Below, piece by piece: positions 13,785 through 22,800 of a DNA stretch of 24,383 nucleotides. The DNA is taken from positions 1 through 24,383 of the forward strand of contig CALDNF010000094.1 in assembly GCA_937917475.1 (NCBI GenBank), read 5' to 3'. The stretch's first letter is position 1. Each line of letters begins with the position of its first letter. The notes beneath the pieces were generated by a model. The model ran no database searches. It was not told where the DNA came from and saw only the letters and a list, made by a program, of their open reading frames with translations. The position numbers and the translations under genes were made by a program. The stretch is from an uncultured Faecalibacterium sp. (GTDB lineage Bacteria > Bacillota > Clostridia > Oscillospirales > Ruminococcaceae).

Positions 13785-15571
13785 GCGTTGTTTTCCTCCG
13801 ACGTTTCGATTTCCTCCGGGAAAAGATACCGCTCCCGGTAACGATCCAGCCGACGCTGGAATTTTTCGCTTTCCTTGGCAGCGTGGCCGCTCTTCAGGTC
13901 GTTCAGGTAGGCATGGGTATCAAAGCTGTCCTGTGCAACCTCGATCTGTGCGACGGCTACATTGCTGCAATGGTCACAGACACGCTCATAATTGGTCAGA
14001 AGATCGTCCAGAATAAAGCCATATTCAATGGAGCAGCTGCCGGCCTGCAGGCGGGCAATGTGCCGGGCCTTGATGGCACGGACCAATTCATCCACCACCT
14101 GTTCCAGCGGCTCCACTTTGCTGGCAAGATGCAGATCACCCTTACGGAAGGCATCGGTGGTGCGGTTCAGTGTGTCCTGCACGGCATCCTCCAAGACCCG
14201 AAGCTCCTCCCGGGCATCGGGGGAGAAGGTAACATCTTTTTCATGCATCTCTTTTGCAGAATCCAGCAGGTTTACGGAATGGTCACTGATCCGTTCAAAA
14301 TCGCTGATGGTGTGCAGCAAGGTGTTGACGCTTTGACTGTCGGCATGGCTGAGCTCCCGGCTGGAAAGCTTGACCAGATAGGTGCCCAGTGCATCCTCAT
14401 AGTGATCCACTTTGGCTTCTTCGTCCCGTACTTTCTGGGCCAGCGCATCGTCCCATTTGTGGGTCAGGCTCATGGCCTGCAGTACACCCACCCGGGCAAG
14501 CTCGGCCATATCAGCGGTGGCAGAACGAGCCCGTTCCACCGCCATGGCGGGAGTGTTCAAAAGACGATCATCCAGCAGTGCAAAGCTTTCCTTCTGAGCA
14601 TCGTCCGGAATGGTGGCAATGGCCAGTTTTTCCAGAACATTCGCAAAGGGAAGCAGGACAACCGTAGCGGTCAGGTTGAAGACCGAGTGAACCACAGCAA
14701 TGCCCCATGCGGTAACGGTTTCCTCAACAAAACTGAAATGGAGCACGGCGTTCAGACCATAGAAACCGGTCAGGAAGAGCAGCACGCCAATGATATTGAA
14801 GTAGAGGTGAACCATAGCGGCCCGGCGGGCGTTTTTATTTGCACCCACGGAGGAAAGCAGAGCAGTCACACAAGTACCGATGTTCTGACCCATGATGATG
14901 GGAATTGCACTGCCAAAGGTGATGACGCCGGTAGAGCTGAGGGCCTGCAGGATGCCCACACTGGCACTGGAGCTCTGGATGACACCGGTAACGACTGCAC
15001 CCACCAGAACGCCGAGGATGGGGTTGGAGAAGCGAACGAAGAGATTGGTGAACCACTCCTCGTGCTGCAGGGGAGCTACAGCCTGAGACATGGTGGTCAT
15101 ACCGGTCATCAGGACGGCAAAGCCGATCATGATGGTGCCAATGCCCTGCCGTTTCTCATTTTTGCCCATGTAAAGGATGATGCCAATAAACGCCAGCACC
15201 GGGCTGAAGGAGGTGGGCTTGAGCAGCTGCACCCAGAAACTGTCGCCCTGCAGACCCGAAAGGCTGAGGATCCAGCTGGTGACCGTGGTGCCCACATTGC
15301 TGCCCATGATCACACCGATGGCCTGATGCAGTTCCATGATGCCGCTATTGACAAAACCAACGACCATGACCGTGGTGGCACTGGAACTCTGGATCACAGC
15401 CGTGACGCACAAACCGAGGAAAAATCCCTTGATGGGGCTGTCGGTCAGCTTACTCAGAATTTTCTGCAGCTGTCCGCCGGCCTGCTTTTCCAAAGCTTTG
15501 CCCATGGTGTCCATTCCGAACAGGAACAAAGCCAATCCTCCGAAGAGGGAAAATACGTTGAATAAAGTCAT
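13781..15571 (-). CDS. Na+/phosphate cotransporter with PhoU-like C-terminal domain (NptA/PNaS family)
   Basis: Inner-membrane transporter of 596 residues that couples inward sodium flow to phosphate movement. The N-terminal ~340 residues are membrane-embedded and contain the duplicated family motif QSSSATT (61-67) and QSSSAS (199-204), each followed by a GxNxGT segment (GSNVGTTVT, GQNIGTCVT). The C-terminal ~230 residues are soluble, helical and charged, matching the PhoU-like domain that often ends this family. The start is ATG 15571, with GAGGA eight bases upstream. The frame is open to 15691, but that would run through the Pho boxes. Its stop overlaps the response regulator start. First gene of the phosphate operon, making phosphate-starvation induction likely. 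Confidence 0.92.
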   Translation of the reverse strand: MTLFNVFSLFGGLALFLFGMDTMGKALEKQAGGQLQKILSKLTDSPIKGFFLGLCVTAVIQSSSATTVMVVGFVNSGIMELHQAIGVIMGSNVGTTVTSWILSLSGLQGDSFWVQLLKPTSFSPVLAFIGIILYMGKNEKRQGIGTIMIGFAVLMTGMTTMSQAVAPLQHEEWFTNLFVRFSNPILGVLVGAVVTGVIQSSSASVGILQALSSTGVITFGSAIPIIMGQNIGTCVTALLSSVGANKNARRAAMVHLYFNIIGVLLFLTGFYGLNAVLHFSFVEETVTAWGIAVVHSVFNLTATVVLLPFANVLEKLAIATIPDDAQKESFALLDDRLLNTPAMAVERARSATADMAELARVGVLQAMSLTHKWDDALAQKVRDEEAKVDHYEDALGTYLVKLSSRELSHADSQSVNTLLHTISDFERISDHSVNLLDSAKEMHEKDVTFSPDAREELRVLEDAVQDTLNRTTDAFRKGDLHLASKVEPLEQVVDELVRAIKARHIARLQAGSCSIEYGFILDDLLTNYERVCDHCSNVAVAQIEVAQDSFDTHAYLNDLKSGHAAKESEKFQRRLDRYRERYLFPEEIETSEENNA

Positions 15572-15617
15572 GTGACAGTTCCTCACTTTTATTTGACATG
15601 TATTTCTCCTGGTTCTG

Positions 15618-15672
15618 AGTATAGGGCCTGAATGTAAAATCGGAAACCGAGAGAATGTAAAACTCATGTAAA
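15618..15672 (-). promoter_or_regulatory. Pho-box repeats and -10 element upstream of the phosphate operon
   Basis: On the minus strand TTTACAT occurs three times: at 15672-15666, 15661-15655 (11 bases apart, four-base gap) and 15638-15632 (23 bases further). A degenerate copy could fill the 11-base step between the last two. The last repeat ends eight bases before TATACT (15623-15618), as in PhoB-activated promoters where the box replaces the -35. The 11-base direct-repeat layout is that of PhoB/PhoP sites, and the regulator gene is in the operon it precedes. Confidence 0.72.
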
Positions 15673-15712
15673 GTGAGGGAGGATGGAGCAAACTGCTTTC
15701 CTATCCTTTCTC

Positions 15713-15741
15713 ATTATAAAAGAGAACCTCTCCGGATGCAA
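15713..15741 (-). promoter_or_regulatory. Upstream sigma-A promoter of the phosphate operon
   Basis: On the minus strand, TTGCAT (15741-15736), 17 bases, then a perfect TATAAT (15718-15713). Transcripts would start near 15706, upstream of the Pho boxes, giving a second and possibly basal promoter for the transporter-regulator-kinase operon. Confidence 0.6.
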
Positions 15742-15776
15742 GGCAGGGCCTATAATAAAAGTATATGGTCTTTGGA

Positions 15777-15805
15777 TTGACAGATAAAACAAAAGGCTAT
15801 ACAAT
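15777..15805 (+). promoter_or_regulatory. Sigma-A promoter for the 34-residue peptide gene
   Basis: Perfect TTGACA at 15777-15782, 17 bases, then TACAAT at 15800-15805. Transcription would start near 15812, about 28 bases before the peptide's ATG. This well-formed promoter is a main reason to call the small gene real. It diverges from the phosphate operon promoters. Confidence 0.68.
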
Positions 15806-15839
15806 GACAGAGAAGAATCAAGGAACAGGAGGAACTGGT

Positions 15840-15944
15840 ATGAGAATCGGAGCAGGAGAAGTTGGAGCTATTCTGACATTGCTTTTGCCGGCAGCGGCCT
15901 TTGCGGTGGCATATGTGCTGGTAAAGGTGATCTGGAAAAAGTAA
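15840..15944 (+). CDS. Small single-span membrane protein, 34 residues, unknown function
   Basis: I do not recognise this gene. It starts at ATG 15840 behind AGGAGG (15827-15832) with a 7-base spacer, and ends with TAA at 15942-15944. The predicted chain begins MRIGAGEVGAI, has a hydrophobic span at about residues 9-31 with one Pro, and ends in a basic tail WKK. That is the shape of a single-pass membrane microprotein with its C-terminus in the cytoplasm. A consensus promoter precedes it. It lies between the phosphate operon and the hprK operon, whose own promoter begins 29 bases after its stop; no terminator intervenes, so some read-through into hprK is possible. Function cannot be assigned. 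Alternatives are a leader peptide or a chance frame, but promoter and ribosome site argue against chance. Confidence 0.62.
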   Translation: MRIGAGEVGAILTLLLPAAAFAVAYVLVKVIWKK

Positions 15945-15972
15945 ATCCGGAACAAAAGCATCCCCGGAAACA

Positions 15973-16001
15973 TTGTAATCCGAAGCCATCTTGTTTATAA
16001 T
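15973..16001 (+). promoter_or_regulatory. Sigma-A promoter of the hprK-murB-rapZ operon
   Basis: TTGTAA at 15973-15978, 17 bases, then a perfect TATAAT at 15996-16001. The start near 16008 leaves a leader of about 54 bases holding a small 7-bp hairpin (16014-16020 with 16031-16037) before the AGGAGG of hprK. Confidence 0.75.
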
Positions 16002-16061
16002 AGAAAGAAAGTCTCCGGTCGATTTCGTGTGGCCGGAAGAAACAATGCAGGAGGAAAAACG

Positions 16062-16997
16062 ATGGGGAATTTTGCCGTTTCACTCAGCAAACTGATCGAA
16101 AAGGTCAGCATGGAAGTGGTGTATATGCCGCAGGATCAGGAAAAGATCCAGATCGAGATTGCAGAAGTCAACCGTCCGGGTCTGTTTCTGGCGGGGTATT
16201 ATGATTATTTTGATAAACTGCGTCTGCAGATCATGGGTCTTGCGGAAATGAACTTTCTGTCCGGTCTGACACCAGAAAAACGGTATGAGGCCTTGGATCA
16301 GCTGTTTCGTCAGAAGCCTCCGGCTGTTATTGTCTGCCGCAGTGAAGAATTGAAACCCTTCCCGGAGATGCAGGAACTGGCGCAGAAGCATCAGGTTGCT
16401 TTGCTGCGCTCCAACGAGACCACCTGTACCCTGATGGGCAGCCTGATCAGCGTGCTGAATCTGGAACTTGCTCCCCGCATCACCCGCCACGGCGTGCTGG
16501 TGGAGGTATACGGTGAAGGCATCCTGATCCTTGGTGACAGCGGCATTGGCAAGAGCGAGCTGGCCATTGAGCTGGTCAAGCGGGGCCACCGTCTGGTGGC
16601 CGACGATGCGGTAGAGCTGCGCAAGGTCTCCAACCGGCAGATCATGGGCACGGCTCCCGAGAACATCCGCCACTTTATTGAGCTGCGGGGCATCGGCATT
16701 GTCAATGTGGCCCGTGTCTTTGGAGTGGGTGCCGTTAAGGTCAGCGAGAGTCTGGATCTGGTGGTTCAGCTGGAAGCGTGGGACCCCACCAAAAATTACC
16801 AGCGTACCGGCCTGGAAAGCGAGTATTACGATATTCTGGGCGTCAGCATCCCCAGCACCAGCATCCCGGTCTCTCCGGGACGGAATCTGGCCGTGGTGCT
16901 GGAAACGGCGGCTATCAACAACCGTCAGAAGAAGATGGGCTACAATGCAGCCAAGGAGCTGCTGATCCGTCTGGGCCTGAACGATACCCTGGATTGA
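16062..16997 (+). CDS. hprK: HPr kinase/phosphorylase
   Basis: Bifunctional enzyme that phosphorylates Ser46 of HPr, or removes the phosphate, according to metabolite state, and so drives carbon catabolite control in Bacillota. It has 311 residues, standard length. The N-terminal domain is followed by the kinase core with conserved His143 (TRHGVLVEV), P-loop GDSGIGKS (158-165), an Asp pair at 181-182 (VADDAVEL) and the HPrK signature LRGIGIVNVARVFG. The start is ATG 16062, with AGGAGG at 16049-16054; the open frame from 16029 lacks a ribosome site. murB follows after 31 bases. No HPr or Crh gene lies nearby. Confidence 0.97.
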   Translation: MGNFAVSLSKLIEKVSMEVVYMPQDQEKIQIEIAEVNRPGLFLAGYYDYFDKLRLQIMGLAEMNFLSGLTPEKRYEALDQLFRQKPPAVIVCRSEELKPFPEMQELAQKHQVALLRSNETTCTLMGSLISVLNLELAPRITRHGVLVEVYGEGILILGDSGIGKSELAIELVKRGHRLVADDAVELRKVSNRQIMGTAPENIRHFIELRGIGIVNVARVFGVGAVKVSESLDLVVQLEAWDPTKNYQRTGLESEYYDILGVSIPSTSIPVSPGRNLAVVLETAAINNRQKKMGYNAAKELLIRLGLNDTLD

Positions 16998-17028
16998 TCA
17001 AACGGCCCGGAAACGAGAGGAAATCACG

Positions 17029-17928
17029 ATGGAACAACTGAAACAGCAGCTGACGGCGGCAGGCATCCTGTACCGGGAGGCCGAACCGCTTGCAATGCAC
17101 AGTACATTTAAGATCGGCGGTCCGGCAGATCTTTTTATCCTGCCCGAGACTGAGCCGCAGCTTCTGGCTGCGATCACAGCCTGTAAGGAAGCCGGAGTCA
17201 AATATTACCTGCTGGGCAACGGCAGCAACATCCTGTTTGAGGATGCCGGATACCGGGGAGCTGTGATCGATCTGTCTGCCCTCAACGATGGGATCGAGCA
17301 GGAAGACAACGTCATCCGGGCCAGCGCAGGTGTGCGGCTATCCGCCCTTTGCGGAGAAGCACTGCGGGCAGAGCTGACCGGTTTGGAATTTGCTTATGGC
17401 ATCCCCGGCACGTTGGGTGGAGCCATTTACATGAATGCCGGTGCTTACGGCGGAGAGATGAAGGACGTTCTTCACTGGGTGCGCTATCTCACCCCGGAAG
17501 GAAAGATTGTCAAGGCCAATGCATCGGAGCTGGAACTTTCCTACCGGCACAGCATTTTTGAGGAAAACGGCGGCTGCATCCTCTCGGCAGAGCTCAAGCT
17601 TTCCAAGGGAGACCCTGAGGCCATCCGTGCCCGGATGAACGAGCTGATGGAAAAGCGCCGGGAAAAACAGCCCCTTGATAAGCCAAGTGCGGGCAGCACC
17701 TTCAAGCGGCCTGTCGGTGCATATGCGGCTGCGCTGATCGACCAGTGCGGCCTACGGGGATACCGCCACGGCGGAGCCGCCGTCAGCGATAAGCACTGCG
17801 GTTTTGTGGTCAACCTTGGCGGGGCGACCTGCGCAGATGTTCTTGCACTCTGCGATGAGGTGCATGCCATCGTAAAGGAAAAGACAGGGTATGACCTTGA
17901 AAAAGAAATTCGAGTTGTAAAAGCATAA
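17029..17928 (+). CDS. murB: UDP-N-acetylenolpyruvoylglucosamine reductase
   Basis: FAD enzyme that uses NADPH to reduce UDP-GlcNAc-enolpyruvate to UDP-N-acetylmuramate, the second committed step of peptidoglycan precursor synthesis in the cytoplasm. It has 299 residues, the shorter Gram-positive (type II) form. The FAD-binding region includes MHSTFKIGGPADLF, LGNGSNILF and GIPGTLGGAIYMNAGAYGGE. Catalytic residues are Arg173 (SYRHS), Ser223 in AGSTFKRP and probably Glu293 near the C-terminus. The ATG is preceded by GAGAGGAAA. It lies 31 bases after hprK and 13 bases before rapZ, so these are co-transcribed, a common clostridial arrangement. Confidence 0.97.
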   Translation: MEQLKQQLTAAGILYREAEPLAMHSTFKIGGPADLFILPETEPQLLAAITACKEAGVKYYLLGNGSNILFEDAGYRGAVIDLSALNDGIEQEDNVIRASAGVRLSALCGEALRAELTGLEFAYGIPGTLGGAIYMNAGAYGGEMKDVLHWVRYLTPEGKIVKANASELELSYRHSIFEENGGCILSAELKLSKGDPEAIRARMNELMEKRREKQPLDKPSAGSTFKRPVGAYAAALIDQCGLRGYRHGGAAVSDKHCGFVVNLGGATCADVLALCDEVHAIVKEKTGYDLEKEIRVVKA

Positions 17929-17941
17929 GAGGGGACAAAGG

Positions 17942-18805
17942 ATGGATCTACTCATTGTCAGCGGACTTTCCGGCGCAGGCAAATCGGTCGCCATGAATGC
18001 ACTGGAAGATATTGGATTCTTTTGCATTGACAATATCCCGGCGGGGCTGCTGCCCAGTATCATGGCGTTTTCCAAGGCAGGAGACAACCAGCTCAAGCGG
18101 GTTGCACTGACCATGGATGTACGGGGATGCCGCACCCGGGAAGAGGTGGAAAATGCACTCGACCAGTTGGACCAGCAGGGGGTTCCTTACGAGATCCTTT
18201 TTCTGGACGCTCCGGACGATGTGTTGATGCGCCGCTACAGTGAGACACGCCGCCGGCATCCCATCAGCATTTCGGAGGGAATCTCCACCCGGGAAGCCTT
18301 TTTAAAGGAACGCCAGATCTTGCAGCCTTTAAAAGAGAGGGCAAACTATACCATCAATACGGCTCTGCTTTCTACGGCGCAGAACAAAGAACGTATCTGT
18401 GATTTGTTCCTGCGGGATGGAGGAGCCAAAAAGGCCATGCGGCTTACCATTATGTCTTTTGGGTTCAAGTTCGGCATCCCGCAGGAAGCAGACCTCGTGC
18501 TGGATGTGCGCTGTCTGCCGAATCCCTTCTATGTGCCGGAACTCAAGCATAAGACTGGCATGGATCAGGAAGTGGTGGATTTCGTCATGAGCCACCCCGA
18601 GGCACAGGAACTGCTTCGACGGTACGAAAGCTTTTTGGAATATGCCCTTCCGCTTTATGTCAAGGAGGGCAAAAGCCAGCTGACTCTTGCAGTCGGCTGC
18701 ACCGGCGGCAAGCACCGCTCCATCACGTTTGCCCGAAAAATCGCAGAATATTGCGAGACGCTGGGTTATACGCCCGGCATACAGCATCGGGATTCTTCCC
18801 GATAA
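17942..18805 (+). CDS. rapZ: RapZ/YvcJ-family nucleotide-binding protein
   Basis: P-loop protein that binds ATP/GTP. In E. coli RapZ is an RNA adaptor controlling glucosamine-6-phosphate synthase; the Bacillus homologue YvcJ affects competence, so the role here is not settled by sequence. It has 287 residues, full length. Visible features are the Walker A GLSGAGKS (8-15), LDA at 88-90 in a Walker B-like strand, DVRCLPNPFYVPELK (188-202) and the C-terminal GCTGGKHRS (252-260), ending with the conserved HRD. A GAGGGG ribosome site precedes the ATG. It follows murB by 13 bases. The yvcK/gapR gene often found between rapZ and whiA is absent; a terminator-like hairpin takes its place. Confidence 0.95.
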   Translation: MDLLIVSGLSGAGKSVAMNALEDIGFFCIDNIPAGLLPSIMAFSKAGDNQLKRVALTMDVRGCRTREEVENALDQLDQQGVPYEILFLDAPDDVLMRRYSETRRRHPISISEGISTREAFLKERQILQPLKERANYTINTALLSTAQNKERICDLFLRDGGAKKAMRLTIMSFGFKFGIPQEADLVLDVRCLPNPFYVPELKHKTGMDQEVVDFVMSHPEAQELLRRYESFLEYALPLYVKEGKSQLTLAVGCTGGKHRSITFARKIAEYCETLGYTPGIQHRDSSR

Positions 18806-18813
18806 GCGTCCGT

Positions 18814-18859
18814 AAAAGCTCCCTGTCTGCCGGGTGTTCCGGCAGGCAGGCGGGCTTTT
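18814..18859 (+). terminator. Strong terminator-like hairpin between rapZ and whiA
   Basis: The inner stem 18822-18833 (CCTGTCTGCCGG) pairs with 18839-18850 around a 5-base loop, with one G-T pair. The stem continues outward (18814-18821 with 18852-18859) past one bulged C, ending in AAAA/TTTT with a run of five T at 18856-18860. It should end much of the hprK-murB-rapZ transcript. whiA starts 29 bases later without an obvious promoter, so read-through is likely needed. Confidence 0.82.
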
Positions 18860-18888
18860 TGCATGAAACGAAGAAGAAGGACAGGAAA

Positions 18889-19833
18889 ATGAGTTTTGCA
18901 TCCCAGGTGCGGAGCGAGATCGCTGAGCGCAGCCTCCAAAAGGATTGCTGTGTCCGCGCTGCCGCCTATGGCATTGCCTGCTTTGCCAAATATTTCGATG
19001 CCCGGGGCCTTGTGCTTCAAACCGAGCAAAGAGAGATCGTCCATGTAGCAGAGCAGCTTTTTGCCCGCTGCGGCGTGCAGGGTGAGATCGTTGAAAAAAG
19101 CCGTCCCAATGGGACGATTTATGAATTTGATATCCGCACACCGGAGCAGGTTGCCCGGATGCACGAATTATTCGGAACCACTGGCAACGAAACCAGTCTT
19201 CAGATCGATCCGAAACTGATCCGCTGTCAGACTTGTGTGAGTGCATACATCGGGGCAGCTTTTTTGTGCAGCGGCACCATGACCGACCCGCAGAAGGAGT
19301 ATAATCTGGAATTTCTCACCGGCCGTACAAACCTTGCCAAGGATTTTGAAGCGTTACTGGCAGAGCACGAGTTTGCTCCCCACCGTACCCGGCGGAACGG
19401 TGTGAACCTTATCTACGTAAAAAACAGTGCAAATCTTGAAAAGATTTTAAGCTTTATGGGGGCTTCTAAAGCGGCTGATCAGATTTCTGCACAAAAAGCC
19501 GTCAAGCAGGTGCGGAATCAGATCAACCGTCAGACCAACTGTGATACGGCAAATCTCAGCAAGACAGCCCATGCCAATGCACAGACCCTCAAAGCCATCC
19601 GCTTTTTGAAGGAGCAGAACGCTCTCGAAACTCTGCCGGAGGTCTTACAGCAGGCAGCAGAAAAACGGATGCTTTATCCGGATCTTTCTTTGGCAGCACT
19701 CTGCACTTGCTTTGATCCGCCGGTCAGTAAGTCGGGGCTGTCTCACCGGATGAAAAAACTGGAAGCCTTGGCAGATGCACTCCGTCAACGACTGGAGCAG
19801 ACCGAAGAAACCGCAAAGGAGGCAGAAATTTGA
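18889..19833 (+). CDS. whiA: WhiA-family DNA-binding protein
   Basis: A 314-residue protein of normal family length, combining an N-terminal LAGLIDADG-homing-endonuclease-like fold without nuclease function and a C-terminal helix-turn-helix. Visible features are the repeat-like segment AYIGAAFLCSGTMTDPQKEY (119-138) and the HTH with DPPVSKSGLSHRMKKLEAL (276-294). It controls sporulation genes in Streptomyces and affects cell division and chromosome segregation in Bacillus; its target here is unknown. The start is ATG 18889 with GAAGG eight bases upstream; the frame open from 18751 overlaps rapZ and is not WhiA-like. The last codons overlap the dnaE start. Confidence 0.94.
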   Translation: MSFASQVRSEIAERSLQKDCCVRAAAYGIACFAKYFDARGLVLQTEQREIVHVAEQLFARCGVQGEIVEKSRPNGTIYEFDIRTPEQVARMHELFGTTGNETSLQIDPKLIRCQTCVSAYIGAAFLCSGTMTDPQKEYNLEFLTGRTNLAKDFEALLAEHEFAPHRTRRNGVNLIYVKNSANLEKILSFMGASKAADQISAQKAVKQVRNQINRQTNCDTANLSKTAHANAQTLKAIRFLKEQNALETLPEVLQQAAEKRMLYPDLSLAALCTCFDPPVSKSGLSHRMKKLEALADALRQRLEQTEETAKEAEI

Positions 19834-22800
19834 CCGAGATCAGCGAAAACAATCGGATGGGACGGGACTTTGTCCACCTCCATATCCACACGGAATACAG
19901 CCTGCTGGATGGTGCCTGCCGGATCGACCAGCTGATGGACCGGGTCAAGGAATGTGGTCAGACTGCCATTGCCTGTACCGACCATGGTGTGATGTATGGC
20001 TGTGTTCAGTTTTATAAGGCGGCGAAAAAAGCAGGGATCAAACCCATCATCGGCTGTGAGGTTTATGTCGCCACCCGGACTCGCTTCGATAAAGTAAACA
20101 AAATCGATGGCAACAACCACCTGATCCTCCTGTGCAAAAACGAAACTGGCTACAAAAACCTGATCAAAATGGTTTCCGCTGCGTTTGTGGAAGGTTTTTA
20201 TTCCAAGCCCCGGGTGGACAAACAGCTGTTGGAACAGTATCACGAAGGGCTGATCTGCCTTTCCGCCTGTCTTGCCGGCGAAGTTCCGCAGGCCATCCTT
20301 GCAGGCGACTATGACCGGGCCAAGTCTGCTGCACTGTGGTACCGGGATCTCTTCGGAGAAGGAAACTACTATATTGAGCTGCAGGATCATGGGCTGGAAG
20401 AGGATAGCATTGTTCTGCCCCAGCTCATCAAGCTTGCCCGGGAGACCGGTATCCCCATGGCAGCCACCAACGACTCCCACTATCTCCGGAAAGAAGATGC
20501 CAAGATGCAGAGCATCCTGCTCTGCATCCAGACCGGCAAGACCATTCAGGATGCAGACCGGATGGAGTTCCAGACCGACGAATTCTATGTCAAAACCACC
20601 GATGAGATGTACGATCTCTTCTCAATGGTTCCGGAAGTCTGCGAGAATACGCAGAAAATTGCCGACCAATGCAATTTTGACTTCGAGTTTGGACATACCA
20701 AGATCCCTTATTACAAAGCACCCGGCGGGATGGATAATCAGGAGTATTTTGAAAAGCTTTGCTGGGATGGTCTGGAACGCCGCTACGGCCCCGATGTGCC
20801 GCAGGCCAACAAAGACCGCCTGAGTTATGAAATCGGTGTGGTCAAATCTATGGGCTACACCAACTATTACCTGATCGTCTGGGATTATATCAACTACGCA
20901 AAAAGTCAGGGAATCCCGGTAGGTCCGGGCCGTGGTTCCGGTGCAGGCAGCATTGCAGCCTATTGCGTTGGTATCACGGATATCGATCCGATCCGCTACA
21001 ACCTCATCTTTGAACGTTTCTTGAACCCGGAACGTGTCAGTATGCCCGATTTTGACGTGGACTTCTGCTATGAACGGCGTCAGGAGGTCATTGATTACGT
21101 CAACCGGAAATACGGTGCAGACCACGTGGCACAGATCGTTACCTTCGGTACCATGGCTGCCCGCAACGCCATCCGGGATGTGGGCCGTGTGATGGGCATC
21201 CCGTATCAGAACGTGGATGTGGTGGCAAAGCAGGTCCCTATGGAGCTGAAGATGACCCTCAAACGTGCTTTGGAGGTCTCGCCGGAGCTCAAACGGATGT
21301 ATGACAGTGACCCGCAGGTCAAGGAACTGATCGATACAGCATCTAAAGTGGAAGGAATGCCCCGCCATGCTTCCACCCATGCGGCAGGCGTGGTCATTAC
21401 CCCGGAGCCTACGGATTATTACCTGCCGCTGGCCACCAATGATGGCCTGCCGGTGACCCAGTTCAACATGACCGAGATCGAAGAACTGGGCCTGCTGAAG
21501 ATGGACTTTCTGGGCCTGCGCACACTGACTGTGATCCGGGATGCCGAAACAGCGATTCAAAAAAAGAACCCGGAATTTTCTATTCAAAAGCTGGATTATG
21601 ACGATGCCGAGACCTATAAAATGCTGGGACAGGGCGAGACCGAGGGCGTATTCCAGCTGGAATCTTCGGGGATGAAGCAGGTTCTCATGGGTCTGCAGCC
21701 TCAGAACCTTGAAGATGTCATCGCTCTGATCAGTCTTTATCGCCCCGGCCCCATGGACTCCATTCCCACTTACCTGCGCAACCGCCATGAGCCGGATAAG
21801 ATCAGCTATAAAACACCGCAGCTGGCACATATTTTGGATGTGACGAACGGCTGTATCGTGTATCAGGAACAGGTCATGCAGATCTTCCGGGAACTGGCAG
21901 GCTTCTCCTTTGGTCAGGCAGATAACGTCCGCCGGGCCATGAGCAAGAAGAAGCACGCCGTTATGGAGGCTGAACGGGAGCACTTTGTTCACGGCTGCAC
22001 AGAACCGGGCCATGAGTGTCCGGGCTGCGTTGCCAATGGCATCTCAGAAAAGGTCGCCAATGAAATTTATGATGAGATGTCCAGTTTTGCATCTTATGCG
22101 TTCAACAAGAGCCATGCAGCCTGCTATGCCTATGTTGCATTTCAGACTGCCTATCTCAAGTGCCATTATCCCAGCGAATTCATGGCAGCTCTGCTGACCA
22201 GTGTGCTGGACAACACCGATAAGGTGATCGAATATTCCGGGGAGTGCGCCCGTCTTGGCATCAAAGTTCTTCCGCCGGACATTAATGTCTCGAACGGCGG
22301 CTTTACCGCTGACGCCAATGGACAAATCCGGTTTGGTTTGAACGCTGTCAAAAACGTTGGACGAAACCTCATTGAGCAGGTGGTGGAAGAACGGAAGGAA
22401 AAGCCCTATACCAGCCTTTATGACTTCTGCAAGCGGCTGAGGGGCAATGAAATGAACCGCCGGGCTGTGGAGTGTTTGATCAAAGCTGGTGCATTTGACG
22501 GCTTTGGTTACAACCGTCACAGCCTTGTGGAAGCGGTAGAAGGCGTTCTCAAGAGTGTGGAAAGTGATGCACGCCGCAATCTGGAAGGTCAGCTCGATCT
22601 GTTCTCCGTCATGAATGGGGGAGGGCAGAGCACAGCAGAAGACACCTACGAGATCCGCACACTGTCCGAATACACCCACACGGAACTGCTTCAGCAGGAA
22701 AAGGAGGTCAGCGGCCTGTACCTGTCCGGACATCCATTGGATGCCTACCGGGAACAGTCGGCACGGTTTGCCTCCCATACCATCAAGGATCTCACCGGCG

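Noticed and set aside
13883..15565. A 560-codon plus-strand frame opposite the Na/Pi cotransporter gene
   Set aside because: Same codon-bias shadow effect; the minus strand encodes a clear transporter with duplicated QSSSA motifs.
15572..15691. N-terminal extension of the transporter to 15691
   Set aside because: The added part covers the Pho boxes and -10 element and is not transporter-like; ATG 15571 has GAGGA at good distance.
15946..15968. TCCGG/CCGGA hairpin after the 34-residue gene as a terminator
   Set aside because: Only five base pairs and no T run follow, so it is too weak to call.
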